From: Absidia repens
Taxonomy: Eukaryota > Mucoromycota > Mucoromycetes > Mucorales > Cunninghamellaceae
Direction of reading: 5' to 3'
Length of the DNA: 64,000 bases
NCBI GenBank assembly: GCA_002105175.1
Contig: MCGE01000053.1
Location: 62,001-126,000, forward strand
In this document: piece by piece, positions 48,414-60,115 of the stretch
Layout of the letters: each line of letters begins with the position of its first letter
How positions within the stretch are numbered: position 1 is the stretch's first letter
Made by a program: the position numbers and the translations under genes
Notes under the pieces: model-generated
What the model was told of the DNA's origin: nothing
The model's input: the letters and a program-made list of their open reading frames with translations, nothing else
Database searches by the model: none

Positions 48414-48422
48414 AAAGACACA
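47040..48422 (+). repeat. Duplicated block D, copy 2
   Basis: Matches about 32620-33890: repeat B (core near 47178), CAATATGCTTCAATAAAGTA, GTTGGTTAAACAG, the frame MGYVFEIRLALAFQERYKGF (48220 onward), then (AC)n and (AT)n at 48363-48412 where copy 1 has only (TA)n. T tracts at 48000-48018 and 48131-48161 have grown relative to copy 1. Confidence 0.6.
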
Positions 48423-48449
48423 CACTTGTTTTCCCCACACCCCTCGAAC

Positions 48450-48484
<35 letters not shown>

Positions 48485-48714
48485 TAGTAGAAATGAAACG
48501 AGGAACTAAAACATGCTTGAATAGCGAGGGGGGTGGATACGGTGTCTCTTTGATTGAAAGGCAACAGGTTTGGATCTACGTTTGGGCCTTCGTGTGGTAG
48601 TGAAACATGAACAAGAAGGCTTCGAAGTAATGATTGGTGAAGCAGCAAACTGGCATTTAATAACCATCAAACACCTTATATGCCGATTGATTGAAATCTG
48701 TCATTGCAACATAT

Positions 48715-48836
48715 TGACATTTTGAACAAGTTCCTTAGCTCAATTGCCATTCTTGCCTGCGCGTGAAACTACGTCGTTGTGTTTGCCGAAATGATGATGA
48801 AGATGATGAAGGCAATGATGTGAAGTGCAACTTAGT
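48715..48836 (+). CDS. Possible last exon of an unrecognised gene
   Basis: After CAAGTTCCTTAG (about 48739) the frame reads LNCHSCLRVKLRRCVCRNDD EDDEGNDVKCNLV and stops at TAG near 48838; AATAAA follows near 48870. The four closely placed Cys residues, acidic run and polyadenylation signal make a real 3' exon possible, but no upstream exon was identified. Confidence 0.2.
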
Positions 48837-48971
48837 TTAGTTATATTCTTGCATATATGTATATTTAAATAAAGGATTTATTGACTGAAATGAATTGAAA
48901 TGTTGATGTTAATATGTAGAAATGGTGATTGACGAAATCCGGCGGGGTGGAAGGAGGTTGTGTGATGGAGG

Positions 48972-49383
48972 TTATAATTGCTTTAGGTTGTTTTTGTGGG
49001 GTGATATGGGTGGTTTGCGGTCGCTAGCTAATTGCAAAAATGCTTCTATGAATGATAATTTGGTGGTTGGCTCTATATGACATGCGTGGCTTGTCAGCGA
49101 TAATACGTTAGACGTCGGTGAAATGAAAGATATCCATGGATTCCAAGCTGTAGGTAAGTTAATTATATACTGTAGATATGATTTTATTATGCATGAACGA
49201 GTGTAGCTGTATGTAGGACGGACCATCACCTTTTACCTCACAACTCTTCTGAAAGATGGACCATACACAATGACGGAACTGTCCGAAATTAACAATCCCT
49301 GGATTCGTTGATGATTTTCCCAAGTATCTCATGGACTTAACGAAGGCATTATTGGTATTGGATGTATGTGGTAATTGGTGCAC
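48972..49383 (-). CDS. Unrecognised two-exon coding-like region
   Basis: Exon from about 49383 (HQLPHTSNTNNAFVKSMRYL, ending IFQKSCEVK) with a possible GT donor near 49229, an intron ending TTACCTACAG at about 49152, then WNPWISFISPTSNVLSLTSH to SPHKNNLKQL and TAA at 48972. The two frames join in phase through that intron. Composition is protein-like and not simple repeat. No family was recognised, and the 5' end is not defined. Confidence 0.3.
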
Positions 49384-49519
49384 TCCCGTGGACCTTGATC
49401 AAACCCAGTTGCAAAGCCAACGTTCTCGTTCCACCCTATCAGCTCTCTCTTTTTGTCGAGTCGTGTCTTCTACCACCTGTCGTAACCGCCAATCTGATGT
49501 GAACTCTTATTACAATTAG
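49331..49519 (+). CDS. Unassigned short open frame, GC-richer than surroundings
   Basis: Reads TQLQSQRSRSTLSALSFCRV and RNRQSDVNSYYN, then TAG. It overlaps the minus-strand region at 49.2-49.4 kb, so at most one is real. It could be the tail of a retrotransposon gene. Confidence 0.15.
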   Translation: MDLTKALLVLDVCGNWCTPVDLDQTQLQSQRSRSTLSALSFCRVVSSTTCRNRQSDVNSYYN

Positions 49520-49679
49520 CTTATACCCCATCCCTTCTACCTTGCTCCATTTTAGTCTGTATATATGATGATAGGATTTTTTATATTTATATTTATATTT
49601 ATATATTAAAAAGAGAAACGACCGTAAGAAAGCTCAGTTATAGTAACATTAATTTCGCTTTTTTTTTTCCTCCAACTCA

Positions 49680-50515
49680 TTTATTCAGACGGAGCGCTGA
49701 GCAACGACGGTTGGGCCTAAAGGACTGCCCACCATAGCCATAGGAGACGCCCATCCATTTTTCAGATTATTTTCCCAATCCACAGAATAGTGAACACAAG
49801 TGGCTGCCCACCAAAGTGTGAAATGGCGGAGGCGTCTAATCCTATCCCATCCATCCCACTATCCCAAGACTAATTACTGTTTATTATGGTATTTTTGATC
49901 CCGAGCTACATAATTAATACTATTCTCAACTTCTGCTCTTGAATATACTTTAATAGCCGTTTTTTCACACAAACTCATGTCTGTTTTCTTTTCTACGCAC
50001 AAACTTATAGAGTTGGTGGAAGAGCATAATACCCAACCGTTCCTTTTTCATATATATACACACTTTTTTCTATACACATGTATACACATTCGATAAAGCT
50101 CATGATGTAGTAAAAGTACAACAGAGAAATTAATGATAAAAAAAAAGCATATTTTATTTAAAGGCTGATACAAACAATGACAAACTAATACTAAAAATAA
50201 GAACGATTCCATGATACTATTTCCTAAGATGAGGCTAATCTAATGACGTTAGCAAATCCTACATCCGAAATGAAAGGATTTCCTCATGATGTTTGTTTTG
50301 CATTTTTCAAAATGCCGCAAATTCCATGTTTAATGCTAATCCTAGATCACCAACCTCCCAATGAACATTGCCATCGTATTATTCAGACCTTCATGAAGAA
50401 AAAAAAAAATCTTTTTCAAGACACATAAAAAAAAAATTACAATTAACGAGTGCTGAGCACGACGGTTGGATCCCATGGTGCTGCTCACCATAGTGCAGAA
50501 TGGCGAAAGCTCTAT
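49680..50515. repeat. Two related copies of a short repeat (E) and a repeat B variant
   Basis: GAGCGCTGAGCAACGACGG (about 49692) and GAGTGCTGAGCACGACGG (about 50449) start similar stretches ending in CCCACCATAG/GCTCACCATAG and AATGGCG. Between them, at about 50150-50340, lies a B variant with AAATGAAAGGATTTCCTCAT and the hairpin GCATTTTTCAAAATGC. No coding sequence was seen. Confidence 0.4.
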
Positions 50516-50544
50516 CCCAACAAAACCTTTAATTTATTGAAAAA

Positions 50545-51696
50545 GGGAATTTCTCTATTTCAGAGGGTTTTCAGAGGGGTTTTCAGAGGATTTTTTAATA
50601 CTGTCCGTACCACTTTCATTGTATCAACGATAACAACCAATTTAAAACACGCTATGTAACATTAGCAAAAAAAAAAAAAAAAAAAAAAAATGGCATTGTT
50701 TATTCACTAGAGGAATACATTTAAAAAAAAAATCATGATTATCATTTTCGTTTTCGAATGAAATTTGTTCGGCATATATTTTTCTCATGATGGACTTTTT
50801 GGTAATAGTGCTTGATGACCGTTTTTGTCCTAGTGGTTGTTAGAGGTGGTGTCCCCATTTGATAAAGGGGAGCTACTAGTAAAGGTGTAGATGGTGATGG
50901 TGCTAAATTACATACTGCAGGAGAACGCGGTGGAACTGATGGCAAAGTTTATGTTTCAATTGGTGATTCCAATGTAGACAGTGGTGGCTATAATGGTTTT
51001 TTAGACAGATCTTTCAATAGACGTTTTGAGGGTACTGATAATTGGTATTGTTCAGGTGAGACAATCTGCCGAAAAAAAGCAAGCATATATCCTGTTTGTC
51101 ATTTTCTCATCCAAACTGAAAAATTACAAGTCGACCATCCTTTTGTGCCTATCATCTACTTTGTAAATTTTGTCGCCAATTTACATGATAGTGTAAAAAT
51201 GCCAACTAGTAGGTTCCATAGCCATGATCCGACCATGAATCATGTAATCTTGTTCTATGGTACTGTCCTTACTTATAATTTCTAGAAAATAATTGCGTTG
51301 ATCATTGTTGTCGTTGCTGTTCATATTATGGAATACAGTCAGAAGTAGTGTTTCATTGCAATACGTGTATTCGGTAAAATAAATCTTCAACTAGAGGGTC
51401 AATGCTTTACATCCTCGACCATGCTCCTCGATAAGGATAGATTTTTCCAATCGGAAGATGTCTAGTCATAACAAATAGAAACAATAGCGCTCCAAATAAT
51501 ATGGTAAAAGGAGGTAAAGAAGTAAGTGTCAATTTCTTTTTTATTGCTAATGTCACAAAGCTCACTTAAACTGGTAGTTATCGGCGATACAATAAAGGTG
51601 GTAGGGGACGGTCTCCGAAAAATCCTCTGAAAATCCTCTGAAGCCTCTGAAAATCCTCTGAAGCCTCTGAAAATCCTCTGAAATGGAGCAATCCCC
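50545..51696 (-). mobile_element. Internally deleted MULE relative 2
   Basis: Ends GGGAATTTCTCTATTTCAGAGG (given in parts; start 50545) and CCTCTGAAATGGAGCAATCCCC (to 51696). On minus it carries a fragment of the transposase start (RHLPIGKIYPY near 51462) fused directly to the protease region: LLTVFHNMNSNDNNDQRNYF and IHGRIMAMEPTSWHFYTIM. The Pro/Thr-rich tail TTTRTKTVIKHYYQKV follows at 50742-50945. Several stops interrupt it. The His-box GGH of the 14-kb copy reads SWH here. Confidence 0.7.
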
Positions 51697-51744
51697 TTTT
51701 TAATTACAATGCATCATTACATAAACAGGGAACTCGACCCAAAC

Positions 51745-52472
51745 CAAAAAAAAAAAAAAAAAGTTCGCAATGAAAATTTGGCAAAAATGAGCAACTTCAA
51801 CCAGCTGCCCCGTTCGACATCAATTTTCATAAAATGAAAGACAATGAGATGGTAAGCATCCTTTATACAGATAACTAGCCACTATCACCCGCTCCCCATA
51901 TTTAGTATAGTCTCGAGAAAGTTCTCCTCCTCGCCAAAACTATATAATCATAGATTAACAATTCCCCATTTTGCCCCATGCCGTTGTTATGGGAGCCTTA
52001 AATATTTGTATGCATAGTAAAAATGATCAAATTGTTTCATAGGAGAGACCCACGCCGCCAACACACTCAAACACTCGCTACAGATGATCTATTGGAGGTA
52101 GCATGAGAAGACTAACTGTGAGATTTGAAGAATGGTCGAAACTAATCTAAAGAGATGGTGGTAAAGAAAACGGGACCTATTGCACAACACTTGAGAATGA
52201 CTATTGGTACCTACTTTCCACTGGAGCGTGTAAAAATATATACATATTTTATTCAAATGCATAGACAAATTATGGATAAACTAACACTAAATTAAGCTAA
52301 TGAAGGTTGTAGAGATCTAGAGCCGAAATGAAAGGGTTTCCCCATGAATGTTGACATCCCTGATATGAAAACACTTCTAAACTAGTACTAACACTGACAT
52401 AAGATCACCATTGTCTGAAGGAATCCAAAATGTTGAAGGAAGAATGAAGAATCAAGTGGGAGAGAACATGAG
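51745..52472 (+). repeat. Dispersed repeat AB, partial copy (middle and B parts)
   Basis: Begins at an A tract (about 51746-51762), with AACTTCAACCAGCTGCCCCG near 51790 and AAATGAAAGGGTTTCCCCAT near 52327, and ends AGTGGGAGAGAACATGAGC before the A tract of the next cassette. Confidence 0.6.
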
Positions 52473-52822
52473 CAAAAAAAAAAAAAAAAAAAAAAAGGTA
52501 CGGGATTTGAATGTCCAAAATTGTAAAGAATTAAGGTTCATTGATGACGATTATAAATGAAATGCACCATAAAAATAAATTCAGGAACCAAACGTCATCA
52601 AGGAAGTATACCATAATAACTAAACCGAGACATTCTGCCACTATTATATAAATTGCTATTCAATTAAGCTTTTTACTGTTAGATATACTATGATTGTTGG
52701 GGAATAAAAAAGGGCTACCTGTACTGTTCTTTCACCCATTGATCTATGAAACAAAGGTGGCGCATCTCATTGAGCGTTTGTGTTACAGTGAAGCGCCTTT
52801 TTGTTATGTTCGCCCGAATATA

Positions 52823-52838
52823 CGTGCCCCGAACCATT
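52823..52838 (+). promoter_or_regulatory. Conserved upstream motif CGTGCCCCGAACCATT
   Basis: Family motif with one change, about 88 bases before the ATG at 52924, preceded by TTCGCCCGAATATA. Confidence 0.5.
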
Positions 52839-52923
52839 CATCATTCATTATGTCAATCATTTGTCACCCTCCTTTTCCTTCTCTCTCTCTCTCTATTTTT
52901 TTTTTTTTTCGTTCAACTACATC

Positions 52924-55185
52924 ATGACTATCGACGAAACAGCGGATAAACTCGGTCAAGGTAATATCTAAAACAGCGTACATTTTTGTTAACTGGATCC
53001 TTTCTACACCAACCCCATATTGATTGATATGACTTTTTTTTTATATAGACTTATCACTCAAAGACAACAAGCCACGACAGAGAAAGCCATTTCAAGTGGT
53101 TCTTGTCGACATTAAAAAGGCCGCCGAAGACAAAGTGATCCACTGTGTTAAAAAGACTCTCGAAGATGACGATTTGAATTTTGTTGCCTTATCTTACCGT
53201 TGGGGTGAATTAAACGAGGTGCTGATCGACACTGGCGTTGGTTACACAGCAACCATCACATCGTTTGATTTAAAAGATTTTTATCGGCTTTGCGAAGCGA
53301 TGATCATCGAATCGGATACAAAGCATATCAATTATGTATGGGTGGATGCTATCTGTGTGGATCAAAACCCGGCAAAACGAAAAGCAACCATTCACCAAAT
53401 GAGCAATATCTACGATCGCGCCACATATATATTAGCAGTACCCGATCTTCATGTCACTTACCTGAAACGCTTATCGTTCAAAAATGAAGACACCATCGAA
53501 GGCTCCAGCAAATACCTTATGGATCTTTATTACCTTCTCCACAGACATGTGTCCCAACTCGACGCCATAGATGAAGCATTCCTCGATTATGCTGAAGTAC
53601 CAAAAGATCCTCCTGCATTAAGACAATTGCTGCTTCAAAACACGAGTCATTTTGCATATGGTTTGATGACATACAAGTTGTATCCTGATTTGTATTGTCC
53701 TGTACAAGACCTCGATTACATCTGTGAAACCACCACCAATCAAGAGCGTTGTCAACATTGGAAAACTTGGATAAAAGGGAGCAGCAAGAATTCGAATGGA
53801 GAATTACATCAGTGTGACAAAACGATTTGTCCTCTTGCCCCGTTTTTTGAAGAGTATACAACTCCAACATATGCCGAATACTGTCTATTCGGTGAGTCTC
53901 CATGGAAATCCAAAATCCTTCAAAGAAGCAACAGTATTCGACAATCGATGGAATTTTTGGTGGGGCTCATCAAGGATTGGTCTACGCGTGTGTGGGTGAT
54001 CAGTGAATTCAATATCGCCAAAAAGAAAAACAACCTCAAATATTGGTTTGTTCAATTAGCTCTTGACGATATTACACCCTGGACGTATGATAACATGGAA
54101 GGCGGCGAAAACTTTACCTTCTTCAAATTTGATTTTGACAATTCGTCGGACACCAGTATGGACGTTTATCACTACCAAGACGACTTTACAACAGCACAAA
54201 CGAGAACAGGATCGTCCAACCCAGTGTACATCCAATTTCATTATACTTTAAACAGCCAACTCAGTCGACGAACGTTTCTGCAGAACATTCTGATTTCCAA
54301 AGCCAGTAAAAATGGTTAGTTGAAACAAACAATGAACCTTACCGCTCTTTTCATTTTAGAAAAAAAAAAATAGGTTTTACATTCTTTTTTTATTTATTTA
54401 TTTATTTATTTTAAAATTCATTAGAGGATCGATTTTACAGTATTTTACCATTCTCACCATATCAAGACAGAAAACTGGAGGTGCCGCATTGGAAAATCAA
54501 CACTATGCCATCCGTGAAATTGAAGCTCTACGAAATCATGCACACAAAAGATAAATTGACATTGCTATTTTTGTCTAATGATGAGATGGCGACGTATAGC
54601 GGTGTTTTACCAACCTTTGCAACATCGACATTATCTTCGGCATCCCAACTTGCGTATGAAATCGATCCTCCCGACGTAGCTTTTTCAAATTTTGACGTAA
54701 AGGATCCTTCCACCATTATGCTTTATCATCATCACAAACAAACTAACAACAATGATGGTGACGACAATGATGATGATGATGATGAAGAAGAGGACGGTGG
54801 TGACACGCACCAATACTATTTACGTTTGAAACCGAAAGAATATCGTATGGCAAATCTAGGCATATATGGGGACATGCCTCATAGGGTAGTGTACAGCAAG
54901 TGGCCAATTTTTAAACGCCTTGGCCTTCATGCTGATGATGAGGATGATCCTTCTACGCGTACTTTTGACATTGTTTCTATACCACTTCAACCGGACAGCT
55001 GCCATATGAAGCGGGCAGAGTCACCTATTCTCACTTTGATTGGATGTTCTGTTAGAAACAAATGGATTCTGCCATCTGAAAAAATTACTGTTTCCGAAGA
55101 GGAACATGTTATATGCCATGACGATGACTACATCAATAACGACAGCGATGCTAAGCCTCCTCTTACTTTTTTTGATATCTACTAG
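52924..55185 (+). CDS. HET-domain protein, subfamily I, copy 6 (intact)
   Basis: Join of 52924-52960, 53049-54314 and 54425-55185 (37+1266+761 nt) gives 687 residues with no stop. Exon 1 MTIDETADKLGQ. HET blocks FVALSYRWGE, YVWVDAICVDQ, RVWVISEFNIAKKK. The second donor is GTTAGT instead of GTAAGT, and the HET segment has ELNEVL where relatives have ELHETL. Exon 3 begins EDRFYSILPFSPYQDRKLEV but reads PHWKINTM rather than SHWKINTM. It has the linker NNNDGDDNDDDDDEEED, LRLKPKEYRMAN, LTLIGCSVRNKW and LTFFDIY. AATAAA is near 55230. This is the first subfamily I gene on plus, so the alternating layout of the first 44 kb breaks here. Confidence 0.87.
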
Positions 55186-55427
55186 AAAGCCCAAGATGTG
55201 GTATCGTTTGATATTTTGTATGGTGATTGATTTAATAAACAGCTACATACATACTTGGAAAGTAACCAATTATTGTTTCATACCTTGGCTTGATGATATA
55301 TATAATTAATGTTCAATCATTTATATCTATCATGCGTTACTGTACCATTATTGTGCCATAGCATCAACATTCGGTTTAGTTGATATAAGATAATTAAATA
55401 TATTGACTTTAATCAGAGAGGATAAGC

Positions 55428-55479
<52 letters not shown>

Positions 55480-55480
<1 letters not shown>

Positions 55481-56786
55481 GTGGCTGACACACACGTTTC
55501 TACGATGAATGGATCTACAGTATAGTGAGGTCCAAAGTTTAAAAAAGAACTCCTGGGCGATGTGATATTTTAAATCCCGCCCACGTGGATTCTTTATTTA
55601 TTGTTTTCTCCCAGTTTTTCTTTTTTTTTCCTCTTCACTCTCTTTCTTTTTTTCTTTTTCTTCACCAACCAACTTTTTCGAGGTCATGTTAGGCTTAGGT
55701 TAGTGTCAGGACTAGTTTAGATGGGGTTTCAGCTCAGGGATGACATGATGCATGGGGAAACCCTGTCATTTTGATTTTAGGATCTGAAGACACTATTAGA
55801 TGACTTTTCATAGCTCAATTGAGTAATAGTTTGTCCATACTTTGTCTCTTTATCTAAATAAAACCTATCTCTTCTTGTCTCAATGAAAAATGCCCCATAA
55901 ACCTCTTTCGTGCTTTGCTGCATAGATCCATTTTTCCCCTCATTCTTTTAGATTAAGTGTTGGTCCATGTGACACTTCAATAAAAGTTATCCACTTACTG
56001 TATTTATCATGACTCCTACAGTATATTAGGAATCTTTTTATTGCCGTACCTTTAGATTAGCGTTGACCATTCTTTGAAGTCACACATCCATCTCTCCCTT
56101 CACCCTTCCTCCCCAGTAGATTTTTCCATTTAAATCCTTTATTACATTGAGTCCCATCCCATATTTAGTTTTATGATCCTTCCAATATGCTTTAATAAAA
56201 TGTGCTCGTTTAATTAAGTATTTCATGACCATGTTTCATACAGAACAGATATCTCTATTGTAGCTGTTTTGTGATTTGTTTTACTAAGATGAATTTGTAT
56301 CATCCACGTGGAAGTGTATTAGTTTCCTCGACACAGAAAAATAAAAAGTATTAAACAGACAGTGTTCCCCCTCTTCTCCAACTTGATTTTATTGCAATAC
56401 CACCCAGCCTGTATTATTTACGTGTAATACAGCACCTGTTCCCTCCCTTTCAGTGAAAAGAAAGTGGACAAGACCGGTGTTAAAATCTTGCAGACTAAAA
56501 AAAATAAAAAAAAATATTCAAGAACCAAAATTATTAACTGAATCAAGACACCTCCTCACTATCTATGACATATTAATCACTAGGGTATAAATTATTATCT
56601 CAAATGGGAGGGGGAAAAAAAGCGCGAGAGATTGCTGTAAGGAAGCCAGTATTTTTTGTCCATCACTTCAAAACCTTATTGAATGTTCGTGTTACAGAGA
56701 AATGCCATTGTGTGGCGTACCTAACACAATTGTCGATGCTTCCGCTTCGACTCCAGATGTGGTATCTTTTTCAGCATGATCCAAAA
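55480..56786. other. Gene-free stretch with repeat part B
   Basis: About 55480-55600 matches 2190-2340 in reverse. Part B lies at about 55690-55870 (core ATGCATGGGGAAACCC near 55749). The rest is AT-rich with no supported gene. Confidence 0.45.
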
Positions 56787-57055
56787 TCATGTTTTTTGCA
56801 ATAACTCGCGAGCCTTACTGAGCTTGTTGTTGGGTCTTAAGTAATACCGTTCAAAGGTGTCTGAGTTTAGGCTCCAGTTGCCACGTATCTTGATTTGTTG
56901 TTGAGTGATGCCTTGTTGATATGCGACTGTTCCTGATGCGGAGCGGATTGAGTGTGACGTAAAAAATTGTTGTATCAATTCCAGCTGTTTGCATGATCGT
57001 TTTGACATGTTGCGCCACCGTCTTTTCATCCATTTTCCTTGCTGGCTTAATTGCA
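56787..57055 (-). pseudogene. DIRS-type tyrosine recombinase, C-terminal fragment
   Basis: On minus, KPARKMDEKTVAQHVKTIMQ TAGID is followed, after a one-base shift in a T run near 56968, by FFTSHSIRSASGTVAYQQGI and IKIRGNWSLNSDTFERYYLR, ending LLQKT and stop. HSIRSAS carries the second conserved Arg block, W sits at the expected His/Trp place, and Y in FERYY is the likely nucleophile. This spacing fits the YR of DIRS-like retrotransposons (a Crypton-type YR is possible). The N-terminal half and any reverse transcriptase are missing. Upstream on this strand it joins repeat part A at about 57050. Confidence 0.75.
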
Positions 57056-57440
57056 GGACGTTTGCATGAATTTCGTTTTAAACGCCGCACCCCAAATGGC
57101 GTATGCTAGGCCCAAGGATAGTCTAGCACGGGCAACGGTGCCCAAAATTCTGAAGCGGTATTTTAAAATGTCATCTGCCCCTTGGCAATCATAACGAGAA
57201 GATTTTTTGACATATTTCAAAAAGTTATCTGTAAAAATAAAACGGTATTGTCGATCTGGAGGTATGTCCTTTTTTATTGGCCTATGGAATGATAGAGGAT
57301 AAACATATACCGGGAACTCGATTATTTTATTATTTTTCAAGTGACTAATTATGTCTCACTAGGGTATAGAAGGTGTACAGAGCCATTCATTATACAGCAT
57401 GGACAATGCATGTTGTGCAAAAAAAAAAAAAAAAAAAAAA
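57050..57440 (+). repeat. Repeat part A copy fused to the recombinase fragment
   Basis: From TTGCATGAATTTCG (about 57061) to GCATGGACAATGCATGTTGT (57398-57417) and an A tract shared with the next cassette. Other copies continue upstream of the junction with ATTTCTGCAGG instead of the recombinase. Confidence 0.7.
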
Positions 57441-57772
57441 AGAAGGTCGTGCTGGATTTGAATTTCCAAAATTGTAAAGAATTAAGGTTCACTGATGACG
57501 GTTATAAAATGAAATGCACCATAAAGATAAATTCAGGAACCAAAAGTCATTAAGGGGGTATGTCATAATAACTGAAGCGAGACATTCAGCCACTATTATA
57601 TAAACTACTATTCATTTAAGCTTCTTACTATTACATATACTATGATCGGTGATGAAAAAAAAGGGCTACCTGTATTCCTCTTTCCCCCATTGATTCGTGA
57701 AACAAAGGTGGGGCTTCTCATTGGGCGTTTGTATTACAGTGAACCGCCTTTTTGTTATGTTCCCCGAATATA

Positions 57773-57788
57773 AATGCCCCGAGTCATT
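57773..57788 (+). promoter_or_regulatory. Conserved upstream motif (AATGCCCCGAGTCATT)
   Basis: Family motif with small changes, about 70 bases before the ATG at 57857. Confidence 0.45.
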
Positions 57789-57856
57789 TATCACTTATTC
57801 TGTGAATAATTTGTCACCCTCCTTTTCCTTCTTTTTTTTTTTCGTTCAACTACATC

Positions 57857-60115
57857 ATGACGATCGACGAAACAGCGGATAATCTCGGTCAAGGTAATAT
57901 CAAAAAACAGCGTACATTTTTGTTAACTGGATTCTTTCTACACCAATCCCATATTGACTAATATGACGTTTTTATTTTATTTTCTTTTTTATAGACTTCT
58001 CACTCAAAGACACCAAGCCACGACAGAGAAAGCCATTTCAAGTGGTTCTTGTCGACATTAAAAAGGCCGCTGAAGATAGAGTCATCCACTGTGTTAAAAA
58101 GCCACTCGAAGAAAACGATTTGAAATTTGTTGCTTTGTCTTACCGTTGGGGCGAACTACACGAGACGTTAATTGACACTGGCGTTGGTTACACAGCAACC
58201 ATCACATCGTTTGATTTAAATGATTTTTATCTTCTTTGCAAACTGATGACCATCGAATCGGATACAAAGCATATCAATTATGTATGGGTGGATGCTATCT
58301 GTGTGGATCAAAGTCCGGTAAAACGAAAAGCAACCATTTACCAAATGAGCAATATCTACGATCGTGCCACATATATTTTGGCAGTACCTGATCTTCATGT
58401 AACTTATCTGAAAGGCGTATCGTTAAAAAATGAAGACACCATCAAGGGCTCCGCCGAATACTGTATGGATCTTTATCACCTTCTTCACGGACATGCGTCC
58501 CAACTCGACGCCTTGGATGAAGCATTCCTCGATGATGCCAAAGTGCCAAAAGATCCTCCTGCATTAAGACAATTGCTGCTTGAAAACACGAGTCATTTTG
58601 CATATGGTTTGATGAATTACATAGAGCATTCTTCTCTGTATTGTCCTGTACAAGCCCTCGATCATCTCTGCGGAACCACCACTCATCAAGAGCGTCGTCG
58701 ACTTTGGAAAACTGGGATAAAAGGGAGCAGCAAGCATTCGAATGGAGAATTACATCAGTGTGACGAAAAGATTTGTCCTCTCGCCTTGTTTTCTGGAAGG
58801 CCTGACCTTCCAACAATGGACGAAGTCTTTCAATTCGAAGCGTCTCAATGGAAATCCAAGATTCTTCAAAGAAGCAACAGTATTCGACAATCCATGGAGC
58901 TTTTGGTGGGGCTCATCAAGGATTGGTCTACGCGTGTGTGGGTGATCAGTGAATTCAATATCGCCAAAAAGAAAAACAACCTCAAATATTGGTTTACTCA
59001 ATTGGCTCTTGACGACCAAGCATATGAGGCGTATGATGACATGGAGAGCAGCGAAAAATTCACCTTCTTCAAATTTGATTTTAACAATTCTTCAGACACC
59101 AGTATGAACGCTCGTTACTACAAAGACGAACGTACAACACAAGAGACGAGAACACAATCGTCCAACCCAGTGTACATCCAATTTCATTCTACTTTACACA
59201 GTCAACTCAGCCGACAAACGTTTCTGCAGAACATGCTGATTTCCAAAGCCAGTAAAAATGGTAAGTTGAAACAAACAACGGACCTTACCCCGCTCTTTTC
59301 ATTTCAGAAAAAAAAAAACGATTTTACATTCTTTTTATTTATTTATTTATTTATTTTAAAATACATTAGTGGATCGATTTTACAGTATTTTGCCATTTTC
59401 ACCCTATCAAGACAGAAAACGGGAGGTGTCGGATTGGAAAATCAACACGATGCCATCCGTGAAATTGAAACTCTACGACATCATGGACACCAAAGATAAA
59501 TTAGCACTACTTTTTTTGTCGGGTGATATGATGGCTAAGCACAGCGGTGTTTTACCCACCTTTGCAACATCGACTTTAAGTGCAACATCCAAACTGACAC
59601 GTCTCATCTATCGTCCCGACGTAGCTTTTTCGAATTTTGACGTCAAGGATCCATCCACCATGATGCTTTACCACCATCATCACAAACAAACCAACAACAA
59701 CAACAATGATGATGATGATCAAGAGGACGGTGGGGACACGCACCAACCCTATTTACGTTTGAAACCGAAAGAATATTATTTTGTGGCAAATGACTACGAA
59801 TATCAGCGCAACATCATTCATAGCGTCACGCGCAACATGAGGCTCATTTTTAAACGTCTTGGACTCCATGCGGATGATGATGAGGAGGATGCTTCTACGC
59901 GTACGTTTGACATTGTTTCTATCCCACTTACGGTACCAAAACCAAAACCTTATCATTTCCTCACTTTGATCGGATGTTCTGTTAGAAACAAATGGGTTGT
60001 GTCACATGAAACCGTTCGATTTCCCCTAGTGGGAGATCATGTAATATGCCATGGCGACGACGACAACCACAGCGATGCTAAGCAGCCCCATTTTACCTTT
60101 TTTGATATCTACTAA
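57857..60115 (+). CDS. HET-domain protein, subfamily I, copy 7 (intact)
   Basis: Join of 57857-57893, 57995-59260 and 59370-60115 (37+1266+746 nt) gives 682 residues with no stop. Exon 1 reads MTIDETADNLGQ, then DFSLKDTKPRQRKPFQVV. HET blocks are identical to the other intact copies. Exon 3 starts VDRFYSILPFSPYQDRKREV, with an acceptor TTAG-TG giving Val where relatives have Glu, and SDWKINTM in place of SHWKINTM. The linker is NNNNDDDDQEDGGD, then LRLKPKEYYFVAND, the variable segment IPLTVPKPKPYH, LTLIGCSVRNKW and FTFFDIY. AATAAA is near 60166. It follows the 52.9-kb gene head to tail, 2.7 kb apart. Confidence 0.87.

Larger units (their letters stand above)
52473..55480 (+). repeat. Subfamily I gene cassette bounded by A/T tracts, sixth copy (plus strand)
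   Basis: A tract at about 52475-52497 on the promoter side and a 49-base T tract at 55431-55479 after AGGATAAGCTAT. The flank beyond, GGTGGCTGACACAC, is the reverse complement of the flank of the 2.6-kb unit. Confidence 0.55.
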
